In this document: positions 38,642 to 47,628 of the stretch, piece after piece
Layout: the number at the start of each line of letters is the position of its first letter
Numbering within the stretch: the stretch's first letter is position 1
From: CAWBBA01 sp963741625
GTDB taxonomy: Bacteria > Desulfobacterota > Desulfomonilia > Desulfomonilales > Desulfomonilaceae
DNA length: 64,000 nt
Reading direction: 5' to 3'
Assembly: GCA_963741625.1 (NCBI GenBank)
Contig: CAVUIT010000022.1
Coordinates: forward strand, 89,214 to 153,213
The notes under the pieces: model-generated
Database searches by the model: none
Seen by the model: the letters and a program-made list of their open reading frames with translations, nothing else
Told to the model about the DNA's origin: nothing
Position numbers and translations under genes: made by a program

Positions 38642-39388
38642 TTACTTGATGCGCTTCAAGTACCCATCCGGAGCCACGGTTATCAGGAGCTTGTACTGGA
38701 TGGTCTTGTCGATCTCGAACTCAGGGTGTTTTTTGAGATATTCCCAAACTGCAGTCTTGGGATTGTTACTCTTACCCCAGGGCCGGTCAGGGAAAGAGTC
38801 TTGGGGCAGGTCCTCGATAAGCGTGTCAAAGACAACGCAATAGCTGCCAGCCGTTACGAGAGGTGCATAGGCCTCAAGCTCCGCCAGCACGTGGTCGTGG
38901 GTATGATTGGAGTCCAGGCACACCAACACCCGCTGTTTGCCTAGGGCACGGTCTCTGGCCTGCTCAATGACCCTCGGGGCAATGCTGGAGCCTTCGATCA
39001 TCGTGATTCGCTTCTTCATTGGATGCGCTTCGATGGCTGAGCGGTTATGAGGCCTGATCTCGATGTCAATGCCGAGGACCTCCCCATTTCCTTCGCCGCA
39101 GGCCGCAATCAATTCCAGCAGGGATGCATAGTACACAAGGGACCCGCCATGTGCGATGCCGGTTTCGATGATTAGATCCGGCTTCACTTCCCAAACTATC
39201 TCCTGCATGGCGATCATATCTTGAGGATATTGGATTATGGGGCGACCCATCCAATCAAAGTGATAAGAATACCTCTTAGCGTTAGCGGCGCTCATCCATC
39301 TGCGAGCTAGATCGGCCAACTCCGATTCCTGCCCCTGGGCCAGAATTTCTTCTCGGCAGTCGTGCTTGAATTGTTCATACGGTGTCAT
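38642..39388 (-). CDS. CmcI-like (cephalosporin hydroxylase family) methyltransferase
   Basis: 248 residues: IIETGIAHGGSLVYYASLL near residues 74-92 (SAM site), GEVLGIDIEIRPHNR and VLVCLDSNHTHDHVLAEL. Despite the family name, members in glycan loci act as sugar O-methyltransferases. The first codons (MTPYEQFKHDC) are repeated in a degraded form upstream because of the local duplication. Confidence 0.8.
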   Translation of the reverse strand: MTPYEQFKHDCREEILAQGQESELADLARRWMSAANAKRYSYHFDWMGRPIIQYPQDMIAMQEIVWEVKPDLIIETGIAHGGSLVYYASLLELIAACGEGNGEVLGIDIEIRPHNRSAIEAHPMKKRITMIEGSSIAPRVIEQARDRALGKQRVLVCLDSNHTHDHVLAELEAYAPLVTAGSYCVVFDTLIEDLPQDSFPDRPWGKSNNPKTAVWEYLKKHPEFEIDKTIQYKLLITVAPDGYLKRIK

Positions 39389-39735
39389 TCGCTTAACCGC
39401 CTTATGTCCACTCGCACTTCATACATTTCCCCCTTGTCCTCAAAGTGGCAAGCAGGGTACCCTGGGAATGTCCTAGCACGCAATAGGTTGAGGAGCTGGC
39501 GAGCACTGGACTGCCGATCCAAGTCGATGCGGCTTGCGGGCTGAAGCTCGTGGGAGAATTTCTTCTGGCAGTGTGCTTGAATTGTTCGATACGGTGTCAT
39601 TCGCTTAACCGCCTTATGTGCACTCGCACTTCATACATTTCCCCTGTACTCAAAGTGGCAAGCAGGGTACTGGGAATGTACTAGCAACGCAATAGGTTGA
39701 GGAGCTGGCGAGCACTGTACGCCGATCAAGTCGAG
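39342..39735. repeat. Imperfect tandem duplication, period about 213 bp
   Basis: Copy A (39342-39526) and copy B (39555-39735) share long stretches such as ACGGTGTCATTCGCTTAACC and AATAGGTTGAGGAGCTGGCG but differ by many one-base insertions and deletions. Copy A encodes the correct end of the formyltransferase (RARTFPGYPACHFEDKGEMY) and the correct start of the CmcI-like gene; copy B encodes frameshifted versions. The mix of near-identity and single-base indels suggests an assembly artefact as much as a biological duplication. Confidence 0.8.
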
Positions 39736-40317
39736 GAGCGCCGCTCTGTGGAATGACCCCTGGGACAAATCTTGTGCTTTGCGAGGTATCTCAGATGAGC
39801 GCAGCGCGGGATACGAATTGCGGAAAAGTCTAACTATTTCCTGTTGCGCCTTCAAGTAAAGGCTCTCACCCGTGTCTGTCCAGTCGTAAGCTACTTCTCG
39901 CTGAGAAACCACATCCCCGGAATCTATACTCTCGCCTACAAAGTGAAGGGAAACACCGAAAGGAGCTTCCTCAACGATCGCCCAAAAATTATAATGCTTG
40001 CCTCTGTTGTATGGGAGCAAGCTCGGGTGGCAGTTGATGAAACCCAACCGGGGCAAGGAAACTAGTGGAGGCCTAATAATGGTCGGCCACCAAGCAAGGA
40101 TACCGAGATCAAACTCAATACCTTCGCTCTGAATGAATTTGGTTAGGTGGTGCGACCCTGAAAAAACGAGCGTGGGCCTTCCGGCGCGTCTCGCCACTGC
40201 GGAAATGTCGTTTTCAGCTGTCACTACGACGAGCCCAACATCTTCCAAATACTCATCCAGTAAAAAGTGCAACACTTCTTTCCCAACTTGTCCATCCGGG
40301 AGAAGCAGTAGGTTCAA
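39631..40317 (-). pseudogene. Sugar N-formyltransferase (methionyl-tRNA formyltransferase-like), 3' end garbled by duplication
   Basis: Transfers a formyl group from N10-formyl-THF to an amino sugar. Catalytic motif: CHPSLLPYNRGKHY near residues 94-107, with downstream GVSLHFVGESIDSGDVVSQ. The open frame loses register after about residue 195 (in copy B of the 213-bp repeat); the proper C-terminus DLDRQSSARQLLNLLRARTF is encoded in copy A. Joining through copy A would give an intact protein ending at the CmcI-like start. The start overlaps the aminotransferase stop (ATGA), which supports an aminosugar substrate. Confidence 0.8.
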
Positions 40318-41438
40318 AGCAGTTTCCCCTCTAGACCAACGATGGCTAATATCACCCTGATGACCCTGTCTTGGTCGTGGCGTGTCATTTCATGATAAGC
40401 TGGCAGATTGACGGCCCTCGTCGGCACCCCGTAGCTGTGTGTGTTTTCCGGCTGGGCTGTAAATGGCGGCAGGCTGCTCAAGAGGTGAAAGAAGACCCTC
40501 GCATCAATGTTTTGGGCTCGGAAGAGTTCCAGCAGCAACTCCCGGGTGATGTTGGTGTCTGAATCGAAAACCGCAGTGGGCATCCAGTAGCCGTTCACGG
40601 TACCCGGCTTTTCAGGATTCATGGTCAACCCGGGCGCTGAGCGAAACCGTGACTGATAATATGCGAAAATCTCTCGTTTGCGGGCGATAAGTTCCTCAAT
40701 GCGCTCCAATTGGGCGCAGCCAATAGCCGCCTGAACATTGGCCATTTTATATTTGAAACCTACAAAATCAGGCCAAAACTGCTTGCTTTGTCCAGCCGCG
40801 CGGCCGTGGTTGCTGAGAGTTAACACCTTCTCAAAAAGCGTGCTGTCATTGGTGACGAACATCCCGCCTTCGCCGGTAGTAAGCGTTTTGGTGCCATGGA
40901 ACGAAAATACGCCGAAGCGACCGATAGAGGCTGCATGGTGGTCCTGCCACCTGGAGCCAATGGCCTCGGCCGCGTCTTCAATGATCGAAATGCCGTGTCG
41001 ATCACCGATATCCAGCAGTCGGTCCATTTCACATAGATTCCCGTAAAGATGCGTCGCGATGATGGCCTTTGTCCTCGAAGTGATGGCGGCTTCAGCCCGG
41101 TCGGGATCGATGCACCAAGTATCCGGGAGGATGTCGACAAAGACCGGTTTGGCACCCAGGTAAGTGATCGGCGCCGCAGTCGCGATCCAGTTCGTGTCGG
41201 CCAGGATCACTTCGTCACCTGGACCGACTCCGAGGGCGGCGACACCCATGTGCAGAGCGCCGGTGCAACTCGATGTGGCCACCGCGTATTTGGTGCCTAC
41301 AAAAGCCTTGAACATCTCCTCGAACCGATAGATGTACTCGTAACAGCGCTCCCCCCAACCGTTGCGCGCGGCGTCGGTGGCGTACGCCACTTCGCGTTCA
41401 GTGATGGACGGCTTTGTGTAGTAAATGCGCGGTTTCAT
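40314..41438 (-). CDS. DegT/DnrJ/EryC1/StrS sugar aminotransferase
   Basis: 374 residues, PLP-dependent. The Schiff-base lysine is in FSFHGTKTLTTGEGGM near residues 178-193, preceded by IIEDAAEAIGS. It aminates a keto-sugar, probably at C4 as in perosamine-type synthesis (start MKPRIYYTKPSIT). Followed by a formyltransferase, so the likely product is an N-formylamino-deoxysugar. It could alternatively act for the legionaminate pathway, whose own LegC is not seen. Confidence 0.88.
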   Translation of the reverse strand: MKPRIYYTKPSITEREVAYATDAARNGWGERCYEYIYRFEEMFKAFVGTKYAVATSSCTGALHMGVAALGVGPGDEVILADTNWIATAAPITYLGAKPVFVDILPDTWCIDPDRAEAAITSRTKAIIATHLYGNLCEMDRLLDIGDRHGISIIEDAAEAIGSRWQDHHAASIGRFGVFSFHGTKTLTTGEGGMFVTNDSTLFEKVLTLSNHGRAAGQSKQFWPDFVGFKYKMANVQAAIGCAQLERIEELIARKREIFAYYQSRFRSAPGLTMNPEKPGTVNGYWMPTAVFDSDTNITRELLLELFRAQNIDARVFFHLLSSLPPFTAQPENTHSYGVPTRAVNLPAYHEMTRHDQDRVIRVILAIVGLEGKLL

Positions 41439-42661
41439 AACGTCTGCAGGTGCGGCACGGCCGTCACGAATTGGCCGCCCCAGTCGCGAATGTACGCCAA
41501 CTCCTTTACCAGTTCCTGTTTCAGATTCCAGGGCAGAATGACAACCCAGTCCGGCCGATCACTTCTTATGCGGTCCTCGCCAGCTATTGGGATGCGACTC
41601 CCAGGCAGGAATTTGCCCTGCTTAGCCGGATTCAGGTCAGCCACATAAGACAGCAGGTCTGGGCGTACTCCGGCGTAGTTGAGCAAAGTGTTGCCCTTGG
41701 CGGCCGCGCCGTACGCTGCTACTCGTTTATCTGCTCGCCTTGCATCCAGCAGGAAGGAGAGGAAATCGTTTTTCACTCGGTCTGCCTTGGCCTGAAAACC
41801 AGCATAGTACTCAGCCGTCGTCAGGCCCCCGGTGGCCTCGCGCTCCAGCAACGCGGCAACCGCAACGCTTCTTGGAGGCCGGTTGTCTTCCGCTCGTCGG
41901 GCAAACACTCGCAGGCTGCCCCCATGGGTGGCCACTTTCTCCACGTCAAATACTGAAAGACCATTAGAGCGGAAGATGCGGTCTACTGCCGTCAAGGACA
42001 AGTATGAATAGTGCTCGTGATATATGGTGTCGAATTGGTTTTGTTCCACTAGGTTCGTGAGGTGCGGGAACTCGAACGTGGCTATGCCTTTCGGCTTGAG
42101 TAAGGTCGCAAAACCAGTCACAAAGTCATTGATGTCCGGTACATGTGCAAGCACGTTGTTGGCAACGACGAGGTCCGCTCGGCGGTCTTCTCCAGCTAGT
42201 CGGGAAGCGAGAGCGTAGCCGAAGAAATCCTGCACAATGTCGATACCTTTTGCTCGCGCGGCCGCGGCAACTCCCGCGGCAGGCTCCACTCCGTAGCAAG
42301 GAATGCCCCGAGCCTGAACGTACTGTAACAAATAACCGTCGTTTGAAGCGATTTCAGCTACCAGGCTCTGCGCCGTCAGTCCGAGGCGCTCCACCATTGC
42401 CGCAACGTAATCCTGCGCGTGCAACAGCCAAGAATTTGTGTAAGAGCTGAAGTAGGCGTAGTCCGCGGAAAAAAGCTCCTCCGCTCCAACATAGTCTTCA
42501 GTCTGCACCAGCCAACAGTTCAGGCAAACCAGCACGCGCAGCGGGTAATACTTTTCCGGTGCTCGCAAGTGTGCTGCGGTGAGGTAAGCATTGGACGGCG
42601 GGGCACTGCCCAAATCAATGAACGACACGTCGAGTTCGTAGCCGCAGTGACGGCACTTCAT
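41435..42661 (-). CDS. Sugar C-methyltransferase (Methyltransf_13/14 type)
   Basis: 408 residues: an N-terminal zinc-binding region (MKCRHCGYELD ... LVCLNCWLVQ), a SAM domain (LVAEIASNDGYLLQYV near residues 101-116), and a C-terminal Rossmann-like domain (AYGAAAKGNTLLNYAG). This architecture is that of NDP-hexose C-3 methyltransferases such as those making branched sugars. It lies between an aminotransferase and a 3,5-epimerase with 4-bp overlaps on both sides. Confidence 0.87.
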   Translation of the reverse strand: MKCRHCGYELDVSFIDLGSAPPSNAYLTAAHLRAPEKYYPLRVLVCLNCWLVQTEDYVGAEELFSADYAYFSSYTNSWLLHAQDYVAAMVERLGLTAQSLVAEIASNDGYLLQYVQARGIPCYGVEPAAGVAAAARAKGIDIVQDFFGYALASRLAGEDRRADLVVANNVLAHVPDINDFVTGFATLLKPKGIATFEFPHLTNLVEQNQFDTIYHEHYSYLSLTAVDRIFRSNGLSVFDVEKVATHGGSLRVFARRAEDNRPPRSVAVAALLEREATGGLTTAEYYAGFQAKADRVKNDFLSFLLDARRADKRVAAYGAAAKGNTLLNYAGVRPDLLSYVADLNPAKQGKFLPGSRIPIAGEDRIRSDRPDWVVILPWNLKQELVKELAYIRDWGGQFVTAVPHLQTL

Positions 42662-43221
42662 AACTGGACTCCCGCAAAGTCAGCACTCATAAAGGGGTGT
42701 GAACGATCACGATCGGACATATCTGTAACCGGCTGCGGCCAACTAATGCTGAGGCGGGGGTCCTGAGCGTTCAGTGCGGATTCAGCGTCCGGCGTGTACG
42801 GTGCTGTGTGAAGGTAAAGTAATTCGCAGTCATCGCTAAGCGTCTGGAAGCCGTGGGCAAAGCCTTCAGGAATTAGAAGGCTTTGCCCGTTTGTCGAGGA
42901 GAGCGCCTCTCCGTGCCAGCGCAGAAATGTGGCCGAATTCGAACGAATATCTACAGCAACGTCAAAAATCTCGCCCTGCAGGCAAGAGACAATCTTGGTT
43001 TCGGCATGAGGTGGATACTGAAAGTGCATGCCTCGCACGGCTCCAGCTCTGCGTGTGAGTGAACGGTTGATTTGAACGATCGGTTTATGAAGACCTGCCT
43101 CACGCATTTCTTCCGTACAGAAGAACCGCTCGAAACATCCACGCTCGTCTTCCTTAGGCTTGCGTTGAATAACCGTGAGTCCTGCCAGCGGCGTGGATAT
43201 GAAGTTAAATCGTCCAGGCAT
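42658..43221 (-). CDS. rfbC: dTDP-4-dehydrorhamnose 3,5-epimerase-like protein
   Basis: About 187 residues of the RmlC cupin type: KPKEDERGCFERFF near the N-terminus, the catalytic His in RGMHFQYPPHAETK, and PEGFAHGFQTLSDDCELLY. ATG 43221 has GGAGG at good spacing. With rfbF/rfbG upstream the substrate may be a CDP- rather than dTDP-4-keto sugar. Confidence 0.86.
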   Translation of the reverse strand: MPGRFNFISTPLAGLTVIQRKPKEDERGCFERFFCTEEMREAGLHKPIVQINRSLTRRAGAVRGMHFQYPPHAETKIVSCLQGEIFDVAVDIRSNSATFLRWHGEALSSTNGQSLLIPEGFAHGFQTLSDDCELLYLHTAPYTPDAESALNAQDPRLSISWPQPVTDMSDRDRSHPFMSADFAGVQL

Positions 43222-43223
43222 CT

Positions 43224-44312
43224 TCACGCCTCCGTCTCGTATGCGGAAATCTGCGCGAGCGTGTACAAACGCATATTCACTCCACTGTGCCAAGTCCTGT
43301 ACCAGGCGACTGTTTCCTCAAGTGCCCGGTCGAGGGACCAGCGAGGCCGCCAACCCAGACGGGCCATCGCCTTCGTGCTGTCGAGTTGGAGAAGCCCTGC
43401 TTCGTGAGGCAAGTTCGGCTGCTCCAACAATGTGACCGAACCACCGCCCCACATGCGGCCAATCCGCTGCGCTACTTCGCCTACCGTGGCGTCATCGCCC
43501 CTGTCAGGGCCAAAGTTCCATGCCTCTGAGAAATCCTGGGCATCATGGAAACACAATCGTTGAGCGAGCATAAGATAGCCTGAAAGAGGTTCAAGGACGT
43601 GCTGCCAAGGTCGTACAGCCAACGGATAACGCAGTTGAACGCATCGACTGGAGACAAATGCGCGAATGCAGTCCGGCACGAGTCGGTCCTGAGCCCAATC
43701 TCCGCCCCCTATGACGTTACCCGCTCTGACGGTTGCCACACCGGGCGGTGATGGCAACCCGTCATCAACCTCGAAAAAGCTGCGACGGTAGGCAGCCGCA
43801 ACCAATTCGGCGCATGCCTTACTGCTGGAATAGGGGTCAAATCCGCCTAAAGGCTCGTTTTCTGTGTATGGCCATTCTCGTTCCTGGTTCTGGTAACACT
43901 TGTCGCTCGTCACTATAATAACAGCTTTGACGCATTCGCATCGACGAGTCGCCTCGAGCACATGGACCGTTCCCATAATGTTCGTCTGATAGGTTTCTAC
44001 AGGATCCTGGTATGATTGACGCACGAGAGATTGTGCAGCCATGTGAACGACGATCTCGGGTCGATGATGCTCGAACACTGCCGTCAATTCCTTCAAGTCC
44101 CGGACATCCCCGAAGATCGATACCATGCTGGATCCTATTGCCAAAACCTCAAAGAGATTAGGCTCTGTGGGTAACCCTAGAGAATAGCCGACGAGATTCG
44201 CGCCTAGTTTCTGTAGCCACAGAGATAGCCATGCCCCCTTGAAGCCCGTGTGGCCTGTTATGAGAACCTTTTTCCCTTTCCAAAACGTTGGATTCACTAC
44301 CAGATCTTCCAT
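43224..44312 (-). CDS. rfbG: CDP-glucose 4,6-dehydratase
   Basis: About 362 residues, extended SDR. NAD motif ITGHTGFKGAWLSLWLQ near residues 16-32, catalytic region TSDKCYQNQE and YSSSKACAELVA, and AGNVIGGGDWAQDRLVPD which is diagnostic for RfbG. ATG 44312 (MEDLVVNPTFWKGKK) overlaps the rfbF end by 16 bp. It produces CDP-4-keto-6-deoxyglucose for the downstream branch enzymes. Confidence 0.92.
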   Translation of the reverse strand: MEDLVVNPTFWKGKKVLITGHTGFKGAWLSLWLQKLGANLVGYSLGLPTEPNLFEVLAIGSSMVSIFGDVRDLKELTAVFEHHRPEIVVHMAAQSLVRQSYQDPVETYQTNIMGTVHVLEATRRCECVKAVIIVTSDKCYQNQEREWPYTENEPLGGFDPYSSSKACAELVAAAYRRSFFEVDDGLPSPPGVATVRAGNVIGGGDWAQDRLVPDCIRAFVSSRCVQLRYPLAVRPWQHVLEPLSGYLMLAQRLCFHDAQDFSEAWNFGPDRGDDATVGEVAQRIGRMWGGGSVTLLEQPNLPHEAGLLQLDSTKAMARLGWRPRWSLDRALEETVAWYRTWHSGVNMRLYTLAQISAYETEA

Positions 44313-45064
44313 GGGGCCTTGCCCGATTCCCACAATTCTTCGAGCCGCAGCTTATCTCTCAATGTATCCATGCAGTGCCAGAAGCCGTCATGAACAAAAG
44401 CGGCCACGTTGCCTTCGGCGGCTAGTCGCTCCATCGGGCCCCTCTCCCAAATCGTGTCGTCGCCCTCGATGTAATCTATCACCTGGGGGGACAGCACCAT
44501 GAACCCTCCATTGATCCTGCCGCCGTCTCCGTCCGGCTTTTCCTTAAACCCAGTGATTCGTTTCTGGTCCAAATTGAGAGCACCGAAGCGGCCAGGCGGG
44601 GAAACCGCTGTGACGGTTGCTAGAGTTCCCTGGGACCGATGGAATGTAATGAGTTCGGAGACATTTACGTCCGACAATCCGTCTCCGTAAGTGAAGCAGA
44701 AATCCCCGCCTTCCAAGTAGGCAGCAATTCTTTTAAGACGTCCCCCTGTTTGAGTCTCCTCGCCAGTGTCCGCCAATGTTACTCGCCAGGGCTCGGCATT
44801 CTTTTGGAGTACGTCCATACAGTTCCGCTCCATGTCGAAAGTGACGTCGGACATGTGAAGAAAATAGTGAGCGAAATACTCTTTGATCATGAACCCCTTG
44901 TATCCGCAGCAGATTACGAAATCGTTCAGCCCGTGAGCGGAATAGGTTTTCATGATATGCCACAGGATCGGTCGCCCGCCTATCTCCACCATAGGCTTAG
45001 GGCGAACAATGGTCTCCTCGGCCATCCGGGTTCCCAAACCCCCAGCAAGAATCACTACTTTCAT
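44297..45064 (-). CDS. rfbF: Glucose-1-phosphate cytidylyltransferase
   Basis: About 255 residues. The nucleotidyltransferase signature MKVVILAGGLGTRMAEET is at the very N-terminus, followed by RPKPMVEIGGRPILWHIMK and FTYGDGLSDVN. Forms CDP-glucose, the substrate of RfbG. ATG 45064 is chosen because family members start at this motif; the open frame to 45175 is not conserved. First gene of the CDP-sugar group on the leftward operon. Confidence 0.93.
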   Translation of the reverse strand: MKVVILAGGLGTRMAEETIVRPKPMVEIGGRPILWHIMKTYSAHGLNDFVICCGYKGFMIKEYFAHYFLHMSDVTFDMERNCMDVLQKNAEPWRVTLADTGEETQTGGRLKRIAAYLEGGDFCFTYGDGLSDVNVSELITFHRSQGTLATVTAVSPPGRFGALNLDQKRITGFKEKPDGDGGRINGGFMVLSPQVIDYIEGDDTIWERGPMERLAAEGNVAAFVHDGFWHCMDTLRDKLRLEELWESGKAPWKIW

Positions 45065-45510
45065 GACACAGCAGACCCCCGCGTTGATTTTAGTACCAGA
45101 TGGAAACCCGCATCCGTTACGGCAGGCCTTCCGACGGCATCTAAGCCAGCGTACCGAAAAATATCGTGAAGACAACCATAGTTATCAATGGCTGACGAAT
45201 AGCTCATGCCGCTCCAAGAACAGTTTGCTTGAATCGTACAAGAAGATCGCGCCACACTAGCAGATAGCACAGATCGCGATAACGCCACAGCTCTCCAAAA
45301 TCGATTTCGAACCAACCTTTACGCTGCTGTATTCTTAAAGACGGCTTTTCCAATAGGTGTCTGTTCACACCGAATGTTGTTTTTGAATGGCTCTGGTCAC
45401 GCTTGATTTCTATTTACGTAGGCTCCGCCCCCATATTAAAGCGCTACGTTGCTGATATGACACCGCTTTTATGATCAGAAGGTCTTTAGAATATGTTGCG
45501 GAACAAGGTG
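45065..45510. other. Intergenic region upstream of rfbF
   Basis: About 446 bp without a convincing gene. It should hold the promoter of the leftward glycan locus and the 3' untranslated region of the regulator gene. AT-rich around 45380-45480. No operator or promoter could be assigned confidently. Confidence 0.3.
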
Positions 45511-46083
45511 CTAAGAAACAGGATAGCAGACCAATCTTCTCGTATCGATCTTGTCTTCAAACTGAGCAGGCAAAGGCCCCATGAGCACCAGGACTCCGCA
45601 ATCGCCTTCGAACTCGGAAATTGGCCTGAGAGGAATCCTGTTAAAAAATGGCCCCTCACCGTCAAGTGAGTCCACGTATACCGCAGTAACCTGGATACCT
45701 TCAGAGACAAGGTAAAGCACGGCCCCTTCTGTGAAAGGGGTCCGCCCGTATACATCGACCTTCCGGATGCCTTCCTCAGCCAGATTCTTGAGCTTCTCCA
45801 ACACATCCTTGCGAACTTCTTCATAAAGAGCGCTTTGTCTTTTCAGAAAGTTGTAAGCGACGATAGATTTCTGAAGAATGCCTGTGGGTGTGAGGTGATA
45901 ACGTAGGTTGCGAGCATTAGCTCCGGAGATCTTTATGTACCCTTTGACGGCCAGCAGGCGCAGAGCAAAGTTTACGGATGCAACGCTGCGCCCGGTTCTT
46001 TGCGATATGTGCCTCTGGGTGACGTGCCCTTCATTCGCGTGAACCGCGTCAAGCACTTGATATTCCAGGATGGGGTCTTCCAT
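45511..46083 (-). CDS. Winged-helix (MarR-like, EPS-associated) transcriptional regulator
   Basis: 190 residues: N-terminal winged helix (HISQRTGRSVASVNFALRLL as recognition region near residues 26-45, then KGYIKISG wing), a helical linker, and a C-terminal domain of about 90 residues with GVLVLMGPLPAQFEDKI. The N-terminal part matches regulators found next to exopolysaccharide loci. Located at the upstream end of the glycan genes and in the same direction, so it probably controls them. Confidence 0.75.
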   Translation of the reverse strand: MEDPILEYQVLDAVHANEGHVTQRHISQRTGRSVASVNFALRLLAVKGYIKISGANARNLRYHLTPTGILQKSIVAYNFLKRQSALYEEVRKDVLEKLKNLAEEGIRKVDVYGRTPFTEGAVLYLVSEGIQVTAVYVDSLDGEGPFFNRIPLRPISEFEGDCGVLVLMGPLPAQFEDKIDTRRLVCYPVS

Positions 46084-46565
46084 GTCCGCCGTTCGTTGTT
46101 TATTGCTTGATGTTCAATCATTGAACAATCCGTCTCCCGTGTCAAGCCTTTTTTGGCCGACTCTCCGCAGGCCTTCCGTTCTGCGAGGGGTGTCACTGCG
46201 CAGGCTACTGTGATCAATGAAGCGACGAAGCAATCCTTTCTTTGGTGGGACGTTCATCCTGCCTGTCATTTCTATGCCGGCGATCCCTCGATCCGTGGGA
46301 CTGTCCCACCAATCGAGATTGCCGTCCCGCGTCTCGCGATACGAGCAATGACAACCTCTACCCCGCGAGACTGAATGGACACGTATTGCGGGTACCCATG
46401 ACTTTTCGGGGCATGAACACAAATTCCCCCTTCCCTACCCTGTCAGACATCGAATGGATGGGGATTTCAACTACTGGCATGCCGCAAGTCTGGAGAGTCG
46501 GCAACAGCGGTCACCCCCCCTTTTCTTGACATCCGGGCATCTTGGATGCTATTTTGAAAGGCTAT
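46084..46565. other. Intergenic region with a hairpin-forming repeat, upstream of the tRNA
   Basis: About 480 bp. Contains TGGTGGGA near 46241 and TCCCACCA near 46305 as distant inverted arms, and phrases such as CGAGATTGCCGTCCCGCGTC and GAGCAATGACA that look like a degenerate intergenic repeat (a related AGGCAGAGATTGCTTCGCTC...CAATGACAG occurs near 36950). No gene is supported. Confidence 0.35.
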
Positions 46566-46642
46566 GGCGGTGTAGCTCAGCAGGTTAGAGCATGCGGCTC
46601 ATATCCGCAGTGTCCGGGGTTCAAGTCCCTGCACCGCCACCA
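46566..46642 (+). tRNA. tRNA with anticodon CAU (elongator Met, possibly Ile2)
   Basis: Folds as a full cloverleaf: acceptor GGCGGTG/CACCGCC, D arm GCTC/GAGC, anticodon stem TGCGG/CCGCA with loop CTCATAT (anticodon CAT), T arm with TTCAAGT loop, discriminator A and encoded CCA. It is not an initiator by its paired first acceptor base. Its 3' end is the attachment site of the adjoining element and remains intact. Confidence 0.93.
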
Positions 46643-46643
46643 C
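46613..46643 (+). other. attL core (31 bp)
   Basis: Identical to 61417-61447. Begins TCCGGGGTTCAAGTCC within the T arm and ends just after the encoded CCA, so insertion preserves the tRNA. Confidence 0.92.
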
Positions 46644-46693
46644 TTAACCCCCCGATCTTATTACAATCTAGCTCAACAAATCGTCTCAAAACG

Positions 46694-46714
46694 CGTCAGT
46701 AAATCGTCAGTAAA
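46694..46714 (+). promoter_or_regulatory. Paired arm-type repeats, left end
   Basis: CGTCAGTAAA at 46694-46703 and again at 46705-46714 (11-bp period), 50 bp inside the left core. The same CGTCAGTAA pair with the same period occurs near the right core (61344-61364). Likely integrase arm-binding sites. Confidence 0.7.
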
Positions 46715-46744
46715 GTTCTCAGGGTTCCTGGGTCGCGGGGAACG

Positions 46745-46942
46745 GTGGTTACCATCGATGAGTTGATGGACCAATTGGTAGAGCAATTGAGCGGGATGAG
46801 CCAGGACAGAATTAATGCGTTGTTTGGATATTTAGAGCAAGAAGCAGAGAAGCAAGACACACCTATCAACACCAAATGCAGCGGCACCGGCACCCCACCC
46901 CCCCTAGGTCGAAAAACACCCCCCCCACCCCTCGCGATTTAG
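46745..46942 (+). CDS. Small hypothetical protein with proline-rich tail
   Basis: 65 residues from a GTG start; an ATG eight codons in is an alternative. The N-terminal part is helical and acidic (IDELMDQLVEQLSGMSQDRI), the tail is TGTPPPLGRKTPPPPLAI. The ribosome binding site is weak. It is the first open frame inside the left end of the element. Unknown function and may not be expressed. Confidence 0.35.
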   Translation: MVTIDELMDQLVEQLSGMSQDRINALFGYLEQEAEKQDTPINTKCSGTGTPPPLGRKTPPPPLAI

Positions 46943-47391
46943 GGAGTAAGTCCCCAAAAGTACCACTTTCCCAGGTACCAGCTTAACCAAGCCTATAGCC
47001 ACCCCCTATCCCGAAACGCAAGGTTTGCCTTTTCAAATCGACCCCACGTTCGCAAAATTTTTATTTTTCCACAGACAACTTTTTCATAACCCAGGCATAG
47101 CCAAGAGATCTGCAACATCGGAGTGGGGGGACCATTGGTCAATGCCAGCTTTCCGGTGGGGGTATTTATCTATCCGGCAGCAATGAATCAGGGCGGGGAC
47201 CATTGTTATAGGCAGGTGATTGAGTACCTCCGGACCCACCTCGTTGAGGCACCGACGCTGGGGTGTGCGGATCGCGGTGAGGGTATTTGTGCCAGCATTA
47301 GCACGTGAAGTTGGAAACGGGGCTACTGTTTGTCTCCAAGTCTGCGAATCTCGCCACATTCAGGCGGAATAATGGCAACTACTTACACGCT
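46943..47391. other. Non-coding stretch near the left end of the element
   Basis: About 450 bp. No open frame here has a convincing ribosome binding site or recognisable motif. A poly-C tract near 46920 and an AT-rich patch near 47050-47080 are the only features seen. Confidence 0.3.
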
Positions 47392-47628
47392 TCACCACCG
47401 AGATTGAGCATAAGCAAATGTGTTCTGGTGGCACTCTGCGCACATGGCAAGAAGATTGCCTGCCTCATCAGATCCCCGCCGTGATTTATGATGAGCATGC
47501 CACCCTGGTAAGAGGGGTTTAAAACATCTAACACCAGGGAGATGGTGGTTGCAGGCGGTCATCTTACATTCACAAAAACCGCCCGCTCTAGCCCACAGCT
47601 TATTGCGTGTTGATTCTGAAACTGACAT
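47392..47628 (-). CDS. HNH-endonuclease-like small protein
   Basis: About 78 residues from ATG 47628 (GGCGGA upstream). Cysteine pairs and the HNH core are visible: FCECKMTAC, then WHAHHKSRRG, GNLLAMCAECHQNT, giving the His-His, Asn and zinc-binding CxxCH of HNH nucleases. Short for a restriction enzyme; stand-alone HNH domains of this size occur in phages and genomic islands. An extension to 47673 is possible. Confidence 0.7.
   Translation of the reverse strand: MSVSESTRNKLWARAGGFCECKMTACNHHLPGVRCFKPLLPGWHAHHKSRRGSDEAGNLLAMCAECHQNTFAYAQSRW

Noticed and set aside
40314..41438. LegC of the legionaminate pathway
   Set aside because: Its overlap with a formyltransferase and a C-methyltransferase argues for a different aminosugar; kept only as an alternative.
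46681..46720. Remnant of the 3' end of another integrase beside attL
   Set aside because: Similarity to the integrase end is confined to the CGTCAGTAA pair, which is better explained as arm-type binding sites present at both ends.
46542..46766. Open frame of 74 codons running through the CAU tRNA
   Set aside because: It overlaps a complete tRNA and has no ribosome binding site; the frame is fortuitous.
47084..47359. 91-residue - strand ORF near the left end of the element
   Set aside because: No ribosome binding site, no recognisable motif, and a competing frame on the other strand; not enough to call a gene.
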